Assembly (NCBI RefSeq): GCF_002994745.2 | Contig: NC_037090.1 | Coordinates: 30,734,501-30,798,500 of the forward strand | DNA length: 64,000 nucleotides | DNA from: Rosa chinensis | Taxonomy: Eukaryota; Streptophyta; Magnoliopsida; Rosales; Rosaceae | Reading direction: 5' to 3' | Shown here: positions 33,752 to 45,412 of the stretch, piece after piece | How positions within the stretch are numbered: the stretch's first letter is position 1 | Layout of the letters: the number at the start of each line of letters is the position of its first letter | The notes under the pieces: model-generated | What the model saw: the letters and a program-made list of their open reading frames with translations, nothing else | The model's database searches: none | What the model was told of the DNA's origin: nothing | Translations under genes and position numbers: made by a program

Positions 33752-34037
33752 TGTTAGGTTTTCTTAATCAATTCAAACTTGAGGAATGAACTGAGAACTA
33801 ATGATAACAATATGGGAATGACTTTCTTTATTCAAAACAAAGAACACCGCTTTATAGCCTTTACAATCTTAACAGAATGAGAAAATTCAGCCCACGCAGA
33901 GCATGACTAATTCTACGTGGTAACTCAACAAGGAAATGGTCAAATCTAGTTGAATCAACAACCCTATACATTAGGGTTTTATTCTAACAAGGAAACCTAC
34001 GTAACAAGAAACCTAAAAACCTGCAACAATTCTATCA
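33752..34037 (-). repeat. 3' LTR of the young Copia
   Basis: 286 bp, TG...CA ends, adjoining the polypurine tract. The word TTTATAGCC and long AT stretches may contain promoter and poly(A) signals. Confidence 0.95.
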
Positions 34038-34069
34038 TTCCCTCCCTTAAACTAATGTGTTTTGAACAA

Positions 34070-37000
34070 TTAGTTTACGTCCATTACGTCACAAACTCCC
34101 ATCTGAGCTCGTAGTCTTTGAAAAACTTCCAACTTCAACGGTTTAGTTAGCAAATCTGCCAGCTGTTCATGTGAACCACACTGCACAAGTTCTACAACAC
34201 CATCTTGAGTTAAGTTACGAAGAAAATGAAATCTTACGTCAATGTGTTTGCTACGCCCATGAAGCACTGGATTCTTTGAAAGCTTAATGGTAGAACTGTT
34301 GTCACACATCACAACGATACCTCCATCTTGAACATAATTCATCTTCTCCAAGATCCTTCCTACCCAGATTGCTTGACAAGCACAAGCTGCAGCAGCTACA
34401 TATTCTGCCTCGGTGGTCGAAAGAGTAACTATGGGCTGCTTCTTCGACGACCATGACACAGCACCTCCACTAAGCATAAACACATAACCTGACGTGCTCT
34501 TTCGATCCTCCAAGTCTCCGGCATAATCACTATCAGTATAAGCAACGAGTTTCTTGTTTCCCTCCTTCTTGTAAAATATGCCATAATTAACAGTTTCCTT
34601 CAAGTATCTCAACACTCTCTTAGCTGCTTGAAAATGTAACTCAGTTGGCTGTGACATGAACCTGCTAATTAGGCTAACAACAAACATCAAATCAGGCCTC
34701 GAAGCAGTAATGTACATGAGACTTCCAACAATTTGCTTGAAGTAGGTCTCATTAATCCTAACACCACCTCCATCTCTACCCAACTTGACTCCAGGAACAA
34801 TTGGATTCATCACTCCATTACTATCCTCCATTCCAAACCTCTTGAGAACCTCCAAGGCATACTGCCTTTGACAAACAAAGATCCCATCCTCCTTTTGTAA
34901 AACTTCCAGGCCAAGAAAGAACCTCATCCTTCCCATATCAGTCATTTCAAACTTTTTCATCATGGAGCTTTTAAAATCAACCAACATCGACTCATCATCA
35001 CTAGTGTAAATCAGGTCATCAACATATACACTTACTATTAAGATATTACCTCCATGACTAGCCTTGATGAATAATGTTTTCTCGCTGCTGCACCTTTGAA
35101 AACCCTCATTTGTGAAATAAGCTTCGATTCGACTAAACCAAGCACGAGGTTCTTGTTTTAAGCCATACAATGCTTTCTGTAGCTTGTACACTTTGTCTTC
35201 ACTACCTTTCTTCTCATAACCCAAAGGTTGTTCCACAAAAACATCCTCATTTAGATCACCATGAAGGAAAGCTGATAGGACGTCAAGCTAATAGACTGTC
35301 CAACTCCTCTGAGCAGCCAATGCAAGTATCAACCTCACTGTATCCATCCTAGCCACCGGAGCATATACTTCTGTAAAGTCCACACCTCGTTGCTGAGAGT
35401 AGCCCTTGGAAACTAGTCGTGCCTTGTGCTTATCCACTTCTCCAAATTCATTGTACTTTGTCTTATAAACCCACTTTACTCCTATCTTCTTTGCACCTGC
35501 GGGTAGCTCGACTAGCTTCCATGTTTTGTTTCTCTCAATTGCTTCTATCTCAGCATCCATGGCCTTCCTCCACATTAAGCTTTCAACTGCCTCTTCTAAA
35601 CAAACAGGATCATTAGACATTACTAGAGCCATGTTTGCCTCAAGTTCCAAATCAGAAAGTCCTTCTCCACTTGTATAATCACCCATCCAAACCGATGGTT
35701 TCCTATTCCTCTCTTCTTTTGCTTCTGGAGTTTCGAAACCTCGATTTGGTGAATTAGTCACATCCTCATTCACCTCTTCAGCACTTGAACCACTTCTTTC
35801 AGCATTCTCCATGTCTTCAGCTTCATTATCATCTTCACTGCTTGGACTTTCATCTTCACTGCCATTGGTATCCTTCTGATCTTCTCCCCATTCCAGGTCC
35901 ATCAACAACTGCTCCTCATAGCTTGCATCCCAGTCCCACTCTTTATCTTCTTCAAAAACCACGTCTCGACTAATCACTATCCTCTTTGTGATAGGATTGT
36001 AGAGTCTGTAGGCTTTGGACTCTTCGCTAACTCCAAGTAACACACAAGCAACACTCTTGTTTTCTAACTTGGTTCTCCTGGCATCAGGGACATGAGCATG
36101 AGCTATACATCCAAAAACTCTGAAAAATTCCACCGAGGGTTTCTCACCACTCCAAGCCTCTTGTGGAGTCACATCCTTGACTGACACGGTAGGGCATCGA
36201 TTCAGCACAAACACAGTCCAGTTGACTGCCTCAGGCCAAAACGTTTTTGGCATTTTCTTCTTTGAAAGCATAGATCGAACCATGTTTAGAACCGTCCTGT
36301 TCTTCCTTTCTGCAACTCCGTTTTGTTGCGGAGTGTAGGCAGTGGTCAATTGCCTCTTAATCCCATTCTGCTTGCAATACTCAACAAACTCATTTGAATT
36401 AAATTCCCCACCTCTGTCAGTACGAAGACACTTGATGAACAACCCTGTTTCTTTCTCCACAAGTCTTTTAAAGCACACAAAAGAATTGAAAGCCTCCGAC
36501 TTCTCCACCAGGAAATACACCCAAGATCTTCTACTATAATCATAAATGAAACACAAAATGTACCTCTTGTTGCCATTTGATTCTGGAGTGATTGGTCCAC
36601 ATAAATCTGCGTGGATGAGTTGCAGTTTTTGAGTTGCTCTCCATGCACTTTTTCGTGGAAAGGGGTCTCGGTGCTGCTTCCCAACAAGGCAATCTTCACA
36701 CTCTACTTTGGAAACATCAAACTTAGGCAAACCATACACCATGCCCTTATCTTGTAGTGTCTTTAATCCCTTGTAACTGAGGTGTCCGTACCTGCTATGC
36801 CAAAGATGAGACAAGTCTTGTGATGTCGTGTGAAAGCAGCTTGTATTCTTCATTATTGCATTGGCAAAGAGTATGAACATTCGATTGGCCGACATCGAGG
36901 TTTGAATGATCAATCCTTTGTCTGGATGATAAATTTTGCATTTCCCTCCCTGCATTAGGACTGCGAGACCTCTTTCTTGTAACTGCCCCACACTGAGAAG

Positions 37001-38143
37001 ATTATTCTTCAACTCCGGAACATAGTATACTTCTGCTACAATGTGATAAACTCCATCAACATGTAGCTTCACACTTCCTCTTCCCATTACGTTCATTTTG
37101 GAGTTGTTTCCAAGCTTTACTGAATGCCTGAAACCAACATCCAGTTCATGAAACATCTTCTTGTCACCACACATGTGATTTGAGCATCCGGAATCAATAA
37201 ACCATGCATCTTTTCTATTGACACCATGCTCTTCCACATATGCCATCAATGTGAGTTCTTCCTGTTCATTCAGCTTCACATAAGTCCCTTCAGTGTCTTT
37301 CCCACATAACTCCACGTGAGACATGAGCAACATAGCCTCCTTTTCCAAACTTGGACATTCATATTGGAAATGTCCGAGTTTGTGACACTTGTAGCATTCA
37401 ATGGTGGCTCGATTGAATGTCTGACGTCCTCTCCCTCTGCCTCTGCCTCTCATTGTGCTTCTTCCATGTCCTCTTCCTCCTATTCTCTCCTCGTAGTATA
37501 CTTTGAGAACCTGATCTTCACCATGCTGTCTGTGGAGCTTCTGCTCATGGACTATTAGAGAACTCTGTAGCTCATCAATGGACATTGCGTCAAGATCCTT
37601 AGACTCTTCAATAGAACAGACTATGTAATTAAATATGTCTGTTAAAGACCTAAGGATTTTCTCTACGATAGTCACATCTTTCATTACTTCACCATAGATA
37701 CGCATTTTATTTGCCACAGACATAACCCTAGAAAAATAATTGGTAACAGTTTCACCTGATTTCATTTCTAGGGTTTCGAAGTCCCTTCGCAAGGCTTGTA
37801 GAACTGATTTCTTCACTCTTTCATTTCCAGCATACTTTTTCTTCATCGAGTCCCAAATGTCTTTTGACGTATCCTTCTTCAGAATGGTTTCCAGGATTGT
37901 CCTATCGATTGCCTGGAACAAGTAGTTCTTCACTTTTAGATCCTTCAGCTTCATCTCCTCAAGCTTTTTCTGAGCTGTCTTTGACATGTTCGAACCGGAC
38001 GTCAACTCCCCGAAGCCAACTTCAACCAAGCTCTAGTATTCCTTTGACCTAAGGAAATTCTTCTCCATGAGCATACTCCAGTGGTCGTAGTGACCATCAA
38101 ATCGAGGAATTTGTGGTTGCACAAAACTCCCCTCACTCGTCAT
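34070..38143 (-). pseudogene. Copia Gag-Pol polyprotein (1357 codons) with two in-frame TAG stops
   Basis: The ATG at 38143 opens a frame running to a stop at 34070-34072 with no frameshift. It is interrupted by TAG at 38033-38035 (codon 37, where related elements usually have Trp) and TAG at 35288-35290 (before LDVLSAFLHG, where Gln is usual). Domains in order: gag with CCHC knuckle CYKCHKLGHFQYEC; protease FIDSGCSNHM; integrase HxxxH...CxxC and the D, D, E residues in DLCGP, RTDRGGEF and NGVAERKNRT; reverse transcriptase with YVDDL; RNase H with DSDYAGD, STTEAEYVA and SKHIDVRFHF. Both stops fit C-to-T or G-to-A changes. Without readthrough no functional protein is made. Confidence 0.95.
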
Positions 38144-38220
38144 CTCACCTATTTTGAAAGTCACTCTAAGCTGCGGCTTATCTCTCTTTCTCAGGCCCAG
38201 TGGGGGCTCTGATACTAGAT

Positions 38221-38506
38221 TGTTAGGTTTTCTTAATCAATTCAAACTTGAGGAATGAACTGAGAACTAATGATAACAATATGGGAATGACTTTCTTTAT
38301 TCAAAACAAAGAACACGGCTTTATAGCCTTTACAATCTTAACAGAATGAGAAAATTCAGCCCACGCAGAGCATGACTAATTCTACGTGGTAACTCAACAA
38401 GGAAATGGTCAAATCTAGCTGAATCAACAACCCTATACATTAGGGTTTTATTCTAACAAGGAAACCTACGTAACAAGAAACCTAAAAACCTGCAACAATT
38501 CTATCA
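38221..38506 (-). repeat. 5' LTR of the young Copia
   Basis: 286 bp, two differences from the 3' LTR; the primer-binding site follows on the minus strand. Confidence 0.95.
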
Positions 38507-38511
38507 GGAAG

Positions 38512-39103
38512 GACCGCTAGGGCCAAGACAGCGAGACCTTGAAGCATGAAGAGCAGAAGCTTGACCACCAAGATCAAGGAAAGGAAGATTATGTTCAGCA
38601 TAACAGTGCTCGACATTGAGGAGGAGAGCTTTAAGCGAATAATAGGTTATTGGTGTGTCTCGGGCATGTGCAGAGCTGTCGATGGTTTCATAAAGAGGAC
38701 CAACATTGTTCATTATTATGCTAACAAGAAAATTTGCAATAGCATTAATTTGGTCAAGAAAATCAGAAATTAACAAATTACCACGAACAGTATGGAGAAG
38801 ATCACTACGCAACTAAAGGATCCTGTTTTGAGACTTAGAGGCATATATGGTGGCTAAGGAATCCCAAGTAGCAGCTGAAAAAGTAGAATGGGCAACGGTC
38901 AAAAGCACGGTTGGGGTCAAAGAGTCATTAATCCAACCTAAGACCATCTGATCTTTTTCCATCCCTCTTTCATAACATGGATTCACCATATCAGTCAACT
39001 TGCCTTCTCTGTCTGTCAGAAAGCATGGAGGGCAAGTTTCAATACCATCAACAATACCCATAAGCTTGCGGCCTTTGAAAAGTGGGGAGATTGAGCAAGC
39101 CAT
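38512..39103 (-). mobile_element. Old Copia, right fragment (gag N-terminal part)
   Basis: Minus-strand ORFs 38813-39103 (GWINDSLTPTVLLTVAHSTFSAATWDSL) and 38504-38812 (LLISDFLDQINAIANFL) are the gag of a Copia of the type with short RE1-like gag. They join in frame order with the left fragment at 32484-33751 once the younger Copia is removed. One stop separates them. Confidence 0.8.
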
Positions 39104-39233
39104 AAGGGATAATTGTTTCAGTCTAGCTTGATATAGAGGGAATGTGAGATATTGGGAGAGGAGTCAGAGGAGGCCATTGGAAAAGGTGAGGTTTGGTATG
39201 TTTTATTTGTGTTTATGTCGTTAGATGTTTTGT

Positions 39234-39380
39234 GCTCTTGATACCATGCAGAAGATATGATGGAGTGCAAAACCACACAGATCGAATATTTGTGGACTAT
39301 GTGATCCCACTGTACAGAGGTAGATAAGGAAAAGGTGAATAAGATGATGAAGAAGATTGTCTCTTATTAGGTTCTTGGTA
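39234..39380 (-). mobile_element. Primer-binding site and candidate short 5' LTR of the old Copia
   Basis: On the minus strand TGGTATCAAGAGC (39246 to 39234) resembles the initiator-Met primer-binding site, at the proper distance upstream of the gag ATG. The preceding DNA (39247-39380), read on the minus strand, starts TGTTACCAAG and ends TTCTGCA, a possible 134-bp LTR. The other LTR is missing, so the boundaries are unconfirmed. Confidence 0.4.
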
Positions 39381-39799
39381 ACATGTAGAGTGAATGGTGT
39401 ACTGATCGCCAACGTGCTCAAGGAGAGACAGTGATGTAAAGGCAGTGAGGGTTCTTACTCTTTGATCAGCTAGGCATGATCATGATTGCTGGTTCGAGTA
39501 AACGATCTACAGTGGGATTGAGTTTGATCAACCTTGTTGTTTGGCTGCAAACATGCAGGGCTAGAGTGGTCTTCCACTCTTCCCCCAAAATTAGCATCGA
39601 TGGAGCGAATGACGACCAACTTTGATTTTGGGTCTTCAACTTTGGCGGTGGTGATCGAGTTGCTATTGACTTGAGCGATGGTGAATGCTCCTCAAATTGA
39701 CTAAGCAATTTAGGCACAACATTAGTCCTTGGTTCCTTTGTTAGGTTTAGACTGGCTATGTCATAACTCATATTGGGTTGTGGGTTGAGCCATTTTCTC
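39381..39799. other. Unassigned region between Copia remnant and PRP4-like gene
   Basis: No recognisable domain. The 111-codon minus-strand ORF at 39466-39801 is Ser/Pro-rich and unmatched. The PRP4-like coding homology begins abruptly at about 39815. Confidence 0.4.
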
Positions 39800-39814
39800 A
39801 TAGCTCACGACGAG

Positions 39815-42800
39815 GACGAGGCTTCACTGAAGCGACCAGGCCCAGAGCTTTGCGTGACGCTAGGGTTCATATTGCGCAGTACTCGCTTCCCAGGGCGGCG
39901 TTGCGGCTTCAACGTGTGAGGAGGAAGGAGGAGGATCCGGATGAGGATATGGATGCCGAAATCAACTGGGCTTTAGAGCAGGCCTCCAATTTGAAGCTTG
40001 ATTGTATTGAGATTGGGGATGAGGATAGGCCACTTTCTGGTTGCTCATTCTCACAAGATGGCAAATTGCTTGCCGCCTGGTATGTTTTCGATTATTTCGG
40101 TGTTTACATTGCAAATTTAGTTTTTGCTAGGCTTGCTTCTTCTTGCTGCTGTTTGATTTTTGATGATTGTTTTACTCTATGTGACTACGAGGTGAAAGGG
40201 CTCTTTTCTAACTAGGTCTGTGTAGCTTTTCGGGCTTCGCTATTGTTATGTATGTTGTGTTTGTATACCATTGCAGAAGTGGTGGATTGAATTGTTGTGT
40301 TGTTTTTGCTTTTCGCAGCGCTCTAAGTCCAGTTGCCAAGCTGTGGAGCATGCCTCAAGTAACAAAGGTTGCCACCTTGAAGGGACATACAGAGCGCTTA
40401 ACCGATGTTGCATTTTCTCCTGTGCAAAATCATCTCTTGGCAACTGCGTCTGCGGATAGGACTGCGAGGTTGTGGAACAGCGAAGGAGCACACCTGATGA
40501 CATTCGGGGGACATTTGGACCGTCTTGCCCGCATTGCCTTCCATCCCTCAGGAAAGTACTTGGGTACAACTAGCTTTGACAAGACTTGGAGGCTGTGGGA
40601 TGTAGAGACTGGTGAAGAGTTGCTTCTTCAAGAAGGTCACAGTAGGAGTGTCTATGCTATAGACTTCCACCCAGATGGCTCATTGGTTGCAACTGCTGGA
40701 TTGGATGTGCTTGCTCGTGTTTGGGACCTCCGTAGTGGTAGAAGTATTCTTACCTTGGAAGGCCATGTCAAAAAAGTAAGACTCTAGTTTCATATTTTAT
40801 TTATGTTTTTGATTATCTGATGAGATGGACAATTATGGTCGTGCTTACTTTCCCATGATTCATTCATTTTTTTCCATTGTATTTCTCAAGTTCTTGCACT
40901 CAGTTTTTCACCAAATGGTTATTATCTAGCCCCTGGGGGTGAAGACAACACTTGTAGGATATGGGATTTAAGGAAAAAGAAATCCATATACAGTATTCCA
41001 GCACACTCCAATCTCATATCACAGGTCAAATTTGAACCTCAAGAGGGATATTTCTTGGTAACTGGCTCCTATGATATGACAGCAAAGGTATCAACTACTT
41101 CTGAGCACCATTATTTCTACATTAACTGAATTGGAGTTATTATAATTGTTTTTATCATTTTATTGGTTGCTATATGCCTATATCTACTGAATACCATATT
41201 TTATCTTGTGTGCAATTTACCAGATATGGTCAGCTCGAGATTTTAAGCCTGTCAAGACGCTCTCTGGACACGAATCAAAAGTTACTTCCTTGGATGTTTC
41301 AGGTGGTAAGTTTTCATCCAATACGGTTTTGCATTTTGTTTTTATTTTTTCGTTTCTTGCTTTTACCATTTGTATGCATGACTTTTCGTATATCACTAAC
41401 AAATAGGATAGTTTAAAACATAATAAGAAAATGACCCTTAAAACCATAATATGTTGATATACGGGCCTTTAGTAGCTACAGTTTACCAGCCCAAACTCCT
41501 CTCACTTGCGTAAAGAGATATGCACTTTACATTTGTCATCCCTTTCTACCTATGTGCCTCTATTAGGCTGTAGTCATATTTTCTTAAATAAGTAGATATA
41601 CTCCTCGCATTAACTTTCTACTGTTTACAATCTGATGTGCTTGTCTTCCTGCTTTGAGTTCACCAAGTTAAATCTCCCTATCTTTTTTTTTTTTTTTTGT
41701 GTGCAACTTTAACTAGTCGCTCTGAGTAGGAAAACCTTGGGTCATTTTTTTATTTGATCCTTGAAGCAAGTTCATTTTTGTTGTTCTTGATCATTTTCCC
41801 AACCAGTAGTATTTTGCCAACCGGAAATTCTGCCTTCAATAATGTGAAACTAGACATATGCTATACAGCTATTTTGGCATTACTAAGGTAGAAAAGTCCC
41901 AGTAGAGAGGATATGATGCAGCAACTTCAGTATTACCCAGCAGGACTCATCCACTGGAGACAACTTTTTGACTCTTGACAATTATCGACTTTACAAAGAG
42001 ATTTGAAGTCACCATTTCAATCTGGACTCATGTTTAATGTAGGAACACAATGCATGATGACTTACCACTGGCATAAACCATGACCGAAACTCCACTAACA
42101 TCGGACAATTCATGTACAGTAGAATACACATCTTCCAATAGATTCACTTGTCTGGTAGTAAACAACCCAACTTTAATTGTCACACCCAATTTCAAAGCCT
42201 GTTTTTACCCCAAAACTGTTGTCTCCTTTAGTTAGTCATCTATCATGAAGGATAATAAAGACTGGACCATTGAGATAGAAAGTTGTCTCTTCAAGTATGG
42301 TTCAATCTTACTCTCAATTCAAATCAGATCATCTGGAATGATTTTGTACTATCTCACTCACATTTACTATCTCATTCACACCTTTAATCCCTTTCATCAT
42401 GACTGGACATCGGAATATATATAGTTTAATCTTCCGATGCAGAAATTTGGCCTCGTATTTGATGGAATATGTTGCTGGTGCCTGTTCCACTTTCATAACC
42501 TTTGTATGAGGACATAATGGCCTTGTTAACTATAAAAATAATTGATTGTCAGCATCCTATATTACCAGCATCCTTAATTCCCCGTGTTAACCATGTAAAA
42601 GGGGGATATAACAAAAATTAGAAAATCATTTTGTTGACAATTGTACAGTCGCTGGTGTGTCATTGACATATAACATTCGTGTAGCATTACCAAACACTAA
42701 AAGAAAAATAACATTGGCATGTAGTGGGACTTGTTCATCAAATTGTCTTCTCTTAAACTTTATTCAGCTCCTTAGCTTCAAAGCTAGTTTATGGGGTTAA

Positions 42801-42927
42801 CATCTAATCCAATGTATTGTTGTTGATGGCAGATGGACATCACATTGCTACTGTATCACATGACCGAACTATCAAACTATGGTCGAGCAGTACCAATGAG
42901 AAGGACCAGGAAATGGATGTTGATTAG
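39815..42927 (+). pseudogene. U4/U6 snRNP protein PRP4 (LACHESIS-like) WD40 gene, 5'-truncated
   Basis: Exons: about 39815-40079, 40319-40775, 40891-41087, 41224-41305 and 42833-42927 (TAG). The first reads RPRALRDARVHIAQYSLPRAALRLQ, then EDPDEDMDAEINWALEQ, the linker of plant PRP4 before its propeller. WD40 repeats follow (LKGHTERLTDVAFSP, TASADRTARLW, FGGHLDRLARIAFHPSGKYL, TSFDKTWRLWD, EGHSRSVYAIDFHPDGSL, GGEDNTCRIWDLR, GSYDMTAKIWS, VSHDRTIKLW). PRP4 is part of the U4/U6.U5 tri-snRNP. The N-terminal half of the usual protein (about 550 residues in plants) has no homologue here. Intron 2 ends ...CTCAA before GTTCTTGCA: an AG acceptor is available only one base later, which shifts the frame. 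Truncation plus the acceptor problem suggests a pseudogene or partial copy. Confidence 0.8.
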
Positions 42928-43813
42928 GACAAGCTGAATTTGGAAAGGAGAATCAAGTCTTGGCTGATTTTGTTTGGCGATAAGTGGATTATACAAAAAG
43001 TTTTTCTGAGACACGAATGTTGGAGACTTGCAATTAGATAATGGCTGTATTCAGAGGGAATCCTTGCTAACTGACGTATTTGTGTAGTTCGAATATATTT
43101 TTAGTTGTGGAAGTGACCAGCTGTTTACTACCCGTGGAAGAGCTTTCTTATGTAATGCAAAAGGCTTTGAATACTTTCCATCTTAGATTACTGCTGAATA
43201 GTTAACTAATACTCATCTGTTATAGGCTCGTCGTTGCGATTAATTCCTTATGCTTTAGTGGCTCGGTTTGTAAACATGATATTTGTGTTAAGCTTAGATG
43301 AGAATGAAACTGGGTCAAAGGCAAGCAGATACTGTAGAGACTGTGTGTGAACGGATTATATTTCAAAAGCTTATCATGAGATTTAAAACCCATGTATCAC
43401 AAGATCGTGGTGTGGTTGATATTCGTAATCAGCAAATCATGGACGTTTTCCTTTCCATACCTCAAGTTTGCTATGGTTGAGAGCTGAATAACATGATGGC
43501 ATTTCTATTTTCTTGATTGGGAAACCGAGAAAGATCATACTCCTCAAAAGATTTGGCAAGTACAGCTGCTTGTCCCTAGTTTATCTTCCCTGTCATCCTG
43601 CTAATTGTTTTGGGAAAAACTTCATAAGATCATTGGTTCAGATTCATGATCGATGTCGTGGCATATGCCTCAGATGTGATGTGAAAGTCTAAACAATACT
43701 TGCAAGATTTTGATTTTCAAGTAGTTTGAAAATTCTGTAACAAGTCATAACTGAAGTTGCAAAATTAAGGTTCTACTTATCATTTATAACGGTGGAATGG
43801 AAAGACGAGAGGG
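42928..43813. other. 3' flank of the PRP4-like gene, no gene seen
   Basis: Probable 3' UTR followed by AT-rich DNA. The 60-codon ORF at 43298-43480 has no recognisable domain. Confidence 0.5.
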
Positions 43814-43882
43814 AGGAAAATGGCGTAAATCCCAACTACAACCATAGGCGTTACAACAAAGTAAAAATGTGCTAGTATCTTC
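43814..43882 (-). pseudogene. Relic of ALG7/DPAGT1 exon 7
   Basis: The minus-strand sequence from GAAGATACTAGCACAT through ATGGTTGTAGTTGGGATT to GCCATTTTCC parallels ALG7 exon 7 at 56495-56581 (GGAGATACTTACACAT, ATGGCTGTAGTTGGGATT, GGCCATTTTA). The reading frame is partly lost. It is an orphan exon-sized copy 11-13 kb from the gene, in the same orientation. Confidence 0.6.
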
Positions 43883-44393
43883 AACTCCATTCTATGCCTA
43901 GTCTTCATATTCATATTCATACTGGTGCCAGTGTGCCACTGTGTGCAAGAGCCTAGACAATATATCTGTTGCACAACTTATCAGACAACTTGTTGACGTA
44001 CGATTTCATGCTTGATATGCGACACAAAATCCAGTCCATGCTGCAATCCACACACTCAAGTTATATGATGAATAGTTGACAGTATTACTACAGAAGGAAA
44101 TGGGATTACATGCAAGTGATCTGATCCAAGGATGAAAGGCATTTTGAAAAAAAATATATCAATTGTATAATAATTTGGAATCATTACACTCCATGGTACA
44201 TCATGGATATTATCTACAATGAAATTTAGTAAAAAAAAGCCTTGAAAAATGATGCAGAAGGATTATCTCTGATATAAATACTGTTGATAGCAGTCTAAAA
44301 GTTAATGATAGTTGGAATAGTGAGCAATCGAATTTAGATTTCTCAGATCCAATCTAAGTTATAAAGTTGTAAGCTCAGTTATTAAAATTCCAA

Positions 44394-44910
44394 ATGGCTA
44401 TGATGACTGTGGTTCTGATATGTGTTGGAGCTAGCAATGATCATTTTACCGTCACATCAGCCTACCTTACAACTGTGAAAGAAGAAAATATTGCTGATTT
44501 TCCTTGGTCCTTGTTATGGAAGTTGCCCATTTCTCCTAAATCAGAATACTTCTTTTGGCATGGCAAGGTTCTTACTAATGTTGAAAGTGTCAAAAGAAGA
44601 CTGACTTCTGATTCCTTATGTCCTTTATGCCATAATGAGGCTAAAACCTTGCTTCATTTCCTAAGAGATTGTATAGGGGCTGAAGGGGTTTGGAGTGGTA
44701 TCATTTGTTTTGACACGATTGCTAGAACTATGCATCTGGACTGGTATGCTTGGGTTTCTGCTAATGCTCACTGCAGGAAAGATTGTTTTGGTTGTCTTCT
44801 TCACATGTTGGTTCTTATGGAAGTGAGGAAATAAAGCTGTTTTTGATGAGATATTTCATTTCCCTTCAATCCAAGCAAGATTATAATTGATGGTGCTAAG
44901 TTGTAGAACG
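44394..44910 (+). mobile_element. LINE ORF2 fragment (zf-RVT region)
   Basis: The 146-codon ORF 44394-44834 contains TSAYLTTVKEENIADF, FFWHGKVLTNVESVKRRL, CPLCHNEAKTLLHFLRDC and TIARTMHLDWYAW, matching the LINE at 18.08-19.56 kb closely. It ends where the related LINE continues into RNase H; a short decayed stretch follows to about 44910. Both ends are truncated and no TSD was found. Same LINE family, opposite orientation. Confidence 0.8.
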
Positions 44911-45006
44911 CTGCCAGCATGGTCAGACTGGTTGGAGTAACATTAATAATAAAGCAAGTTGTCATGCAGATTCAAAAAATCATAGCTAGCAGAAGAAATA
45001 AGAAAC

Positions 45007-45213
45007 TGTTTAAGTATAATGTATTTGAGAGAGATTGATGAGAGAGATGTGTTCTTATTATTGAGAATAGGAGCCCTATATATAGGGATTACAAAGTGCT
45101 AGTTCTAATGTTACAAGGAATACCAATCCGTGTAGGATTGGGAAATCTAGAACCTTCTCTCCTATTGCTACTCCTAGTTTGATAAGGCACACTAAATCGA
45201 TATTCCTTCAACA
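45007..45213 (-). repeat. 3' LTR of the 6.5-kb Copia
   Basis: 207 bp, TG...CA ends, contains a palindromic CCCTATATATAGGG. No difference from the other LTR was seen. Confidence 0.95.
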
Positions 45214-45412
45214 CTCCCCCTTGTGCCGCTTCAAACTTGGTGGTGACGCTTCATCCGTTGCCTCGTTAAAAACCTTGCCAGGTAACAAAAACCCTGTGGG
45301 ATAAAAATAACCCTGGTCGAAGGACAAAAAGAGCACAACACGTCCTTCACTCTTCGAGATCGAACATGTAGACATCATAACTCCCCCTGATGTCGATATC
45401 TCCCCCTGATTG

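Larger units (their letters stand above)
33747..38511 (-). mobile_element. Young full-length Copia retrotransposon, 4755 bp, TSD GGAAG
   Basis: LTRs lie at 33752-34037 (3') and 38221-38506 (5'), each 286 bp, starting TGTTAGG and ending CTATCA, with two differences seen by eye (C/G and T/C). GGAAG flanks at 33747-33751 and 38507-38511. The primer-binding site complementary to initiator Met tRNA is at 38206-38217 (TAGTATCAGAGC on the minus strand, one mismatch). A polypurine tract AAGGGAGGGAA adjoins the 3' LTR (34038-34048). It sits inside an older Copia in the same orientation. LTR similarity implies a recent insertion. Confidence 0.95.

Noticed and set aside
39466..39801. 111-codon minus-strand ORF upstream of the PRP4-like gene
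   Set aside because: No domain; adjacent to Copia leader sequence and unlike gag or pol.
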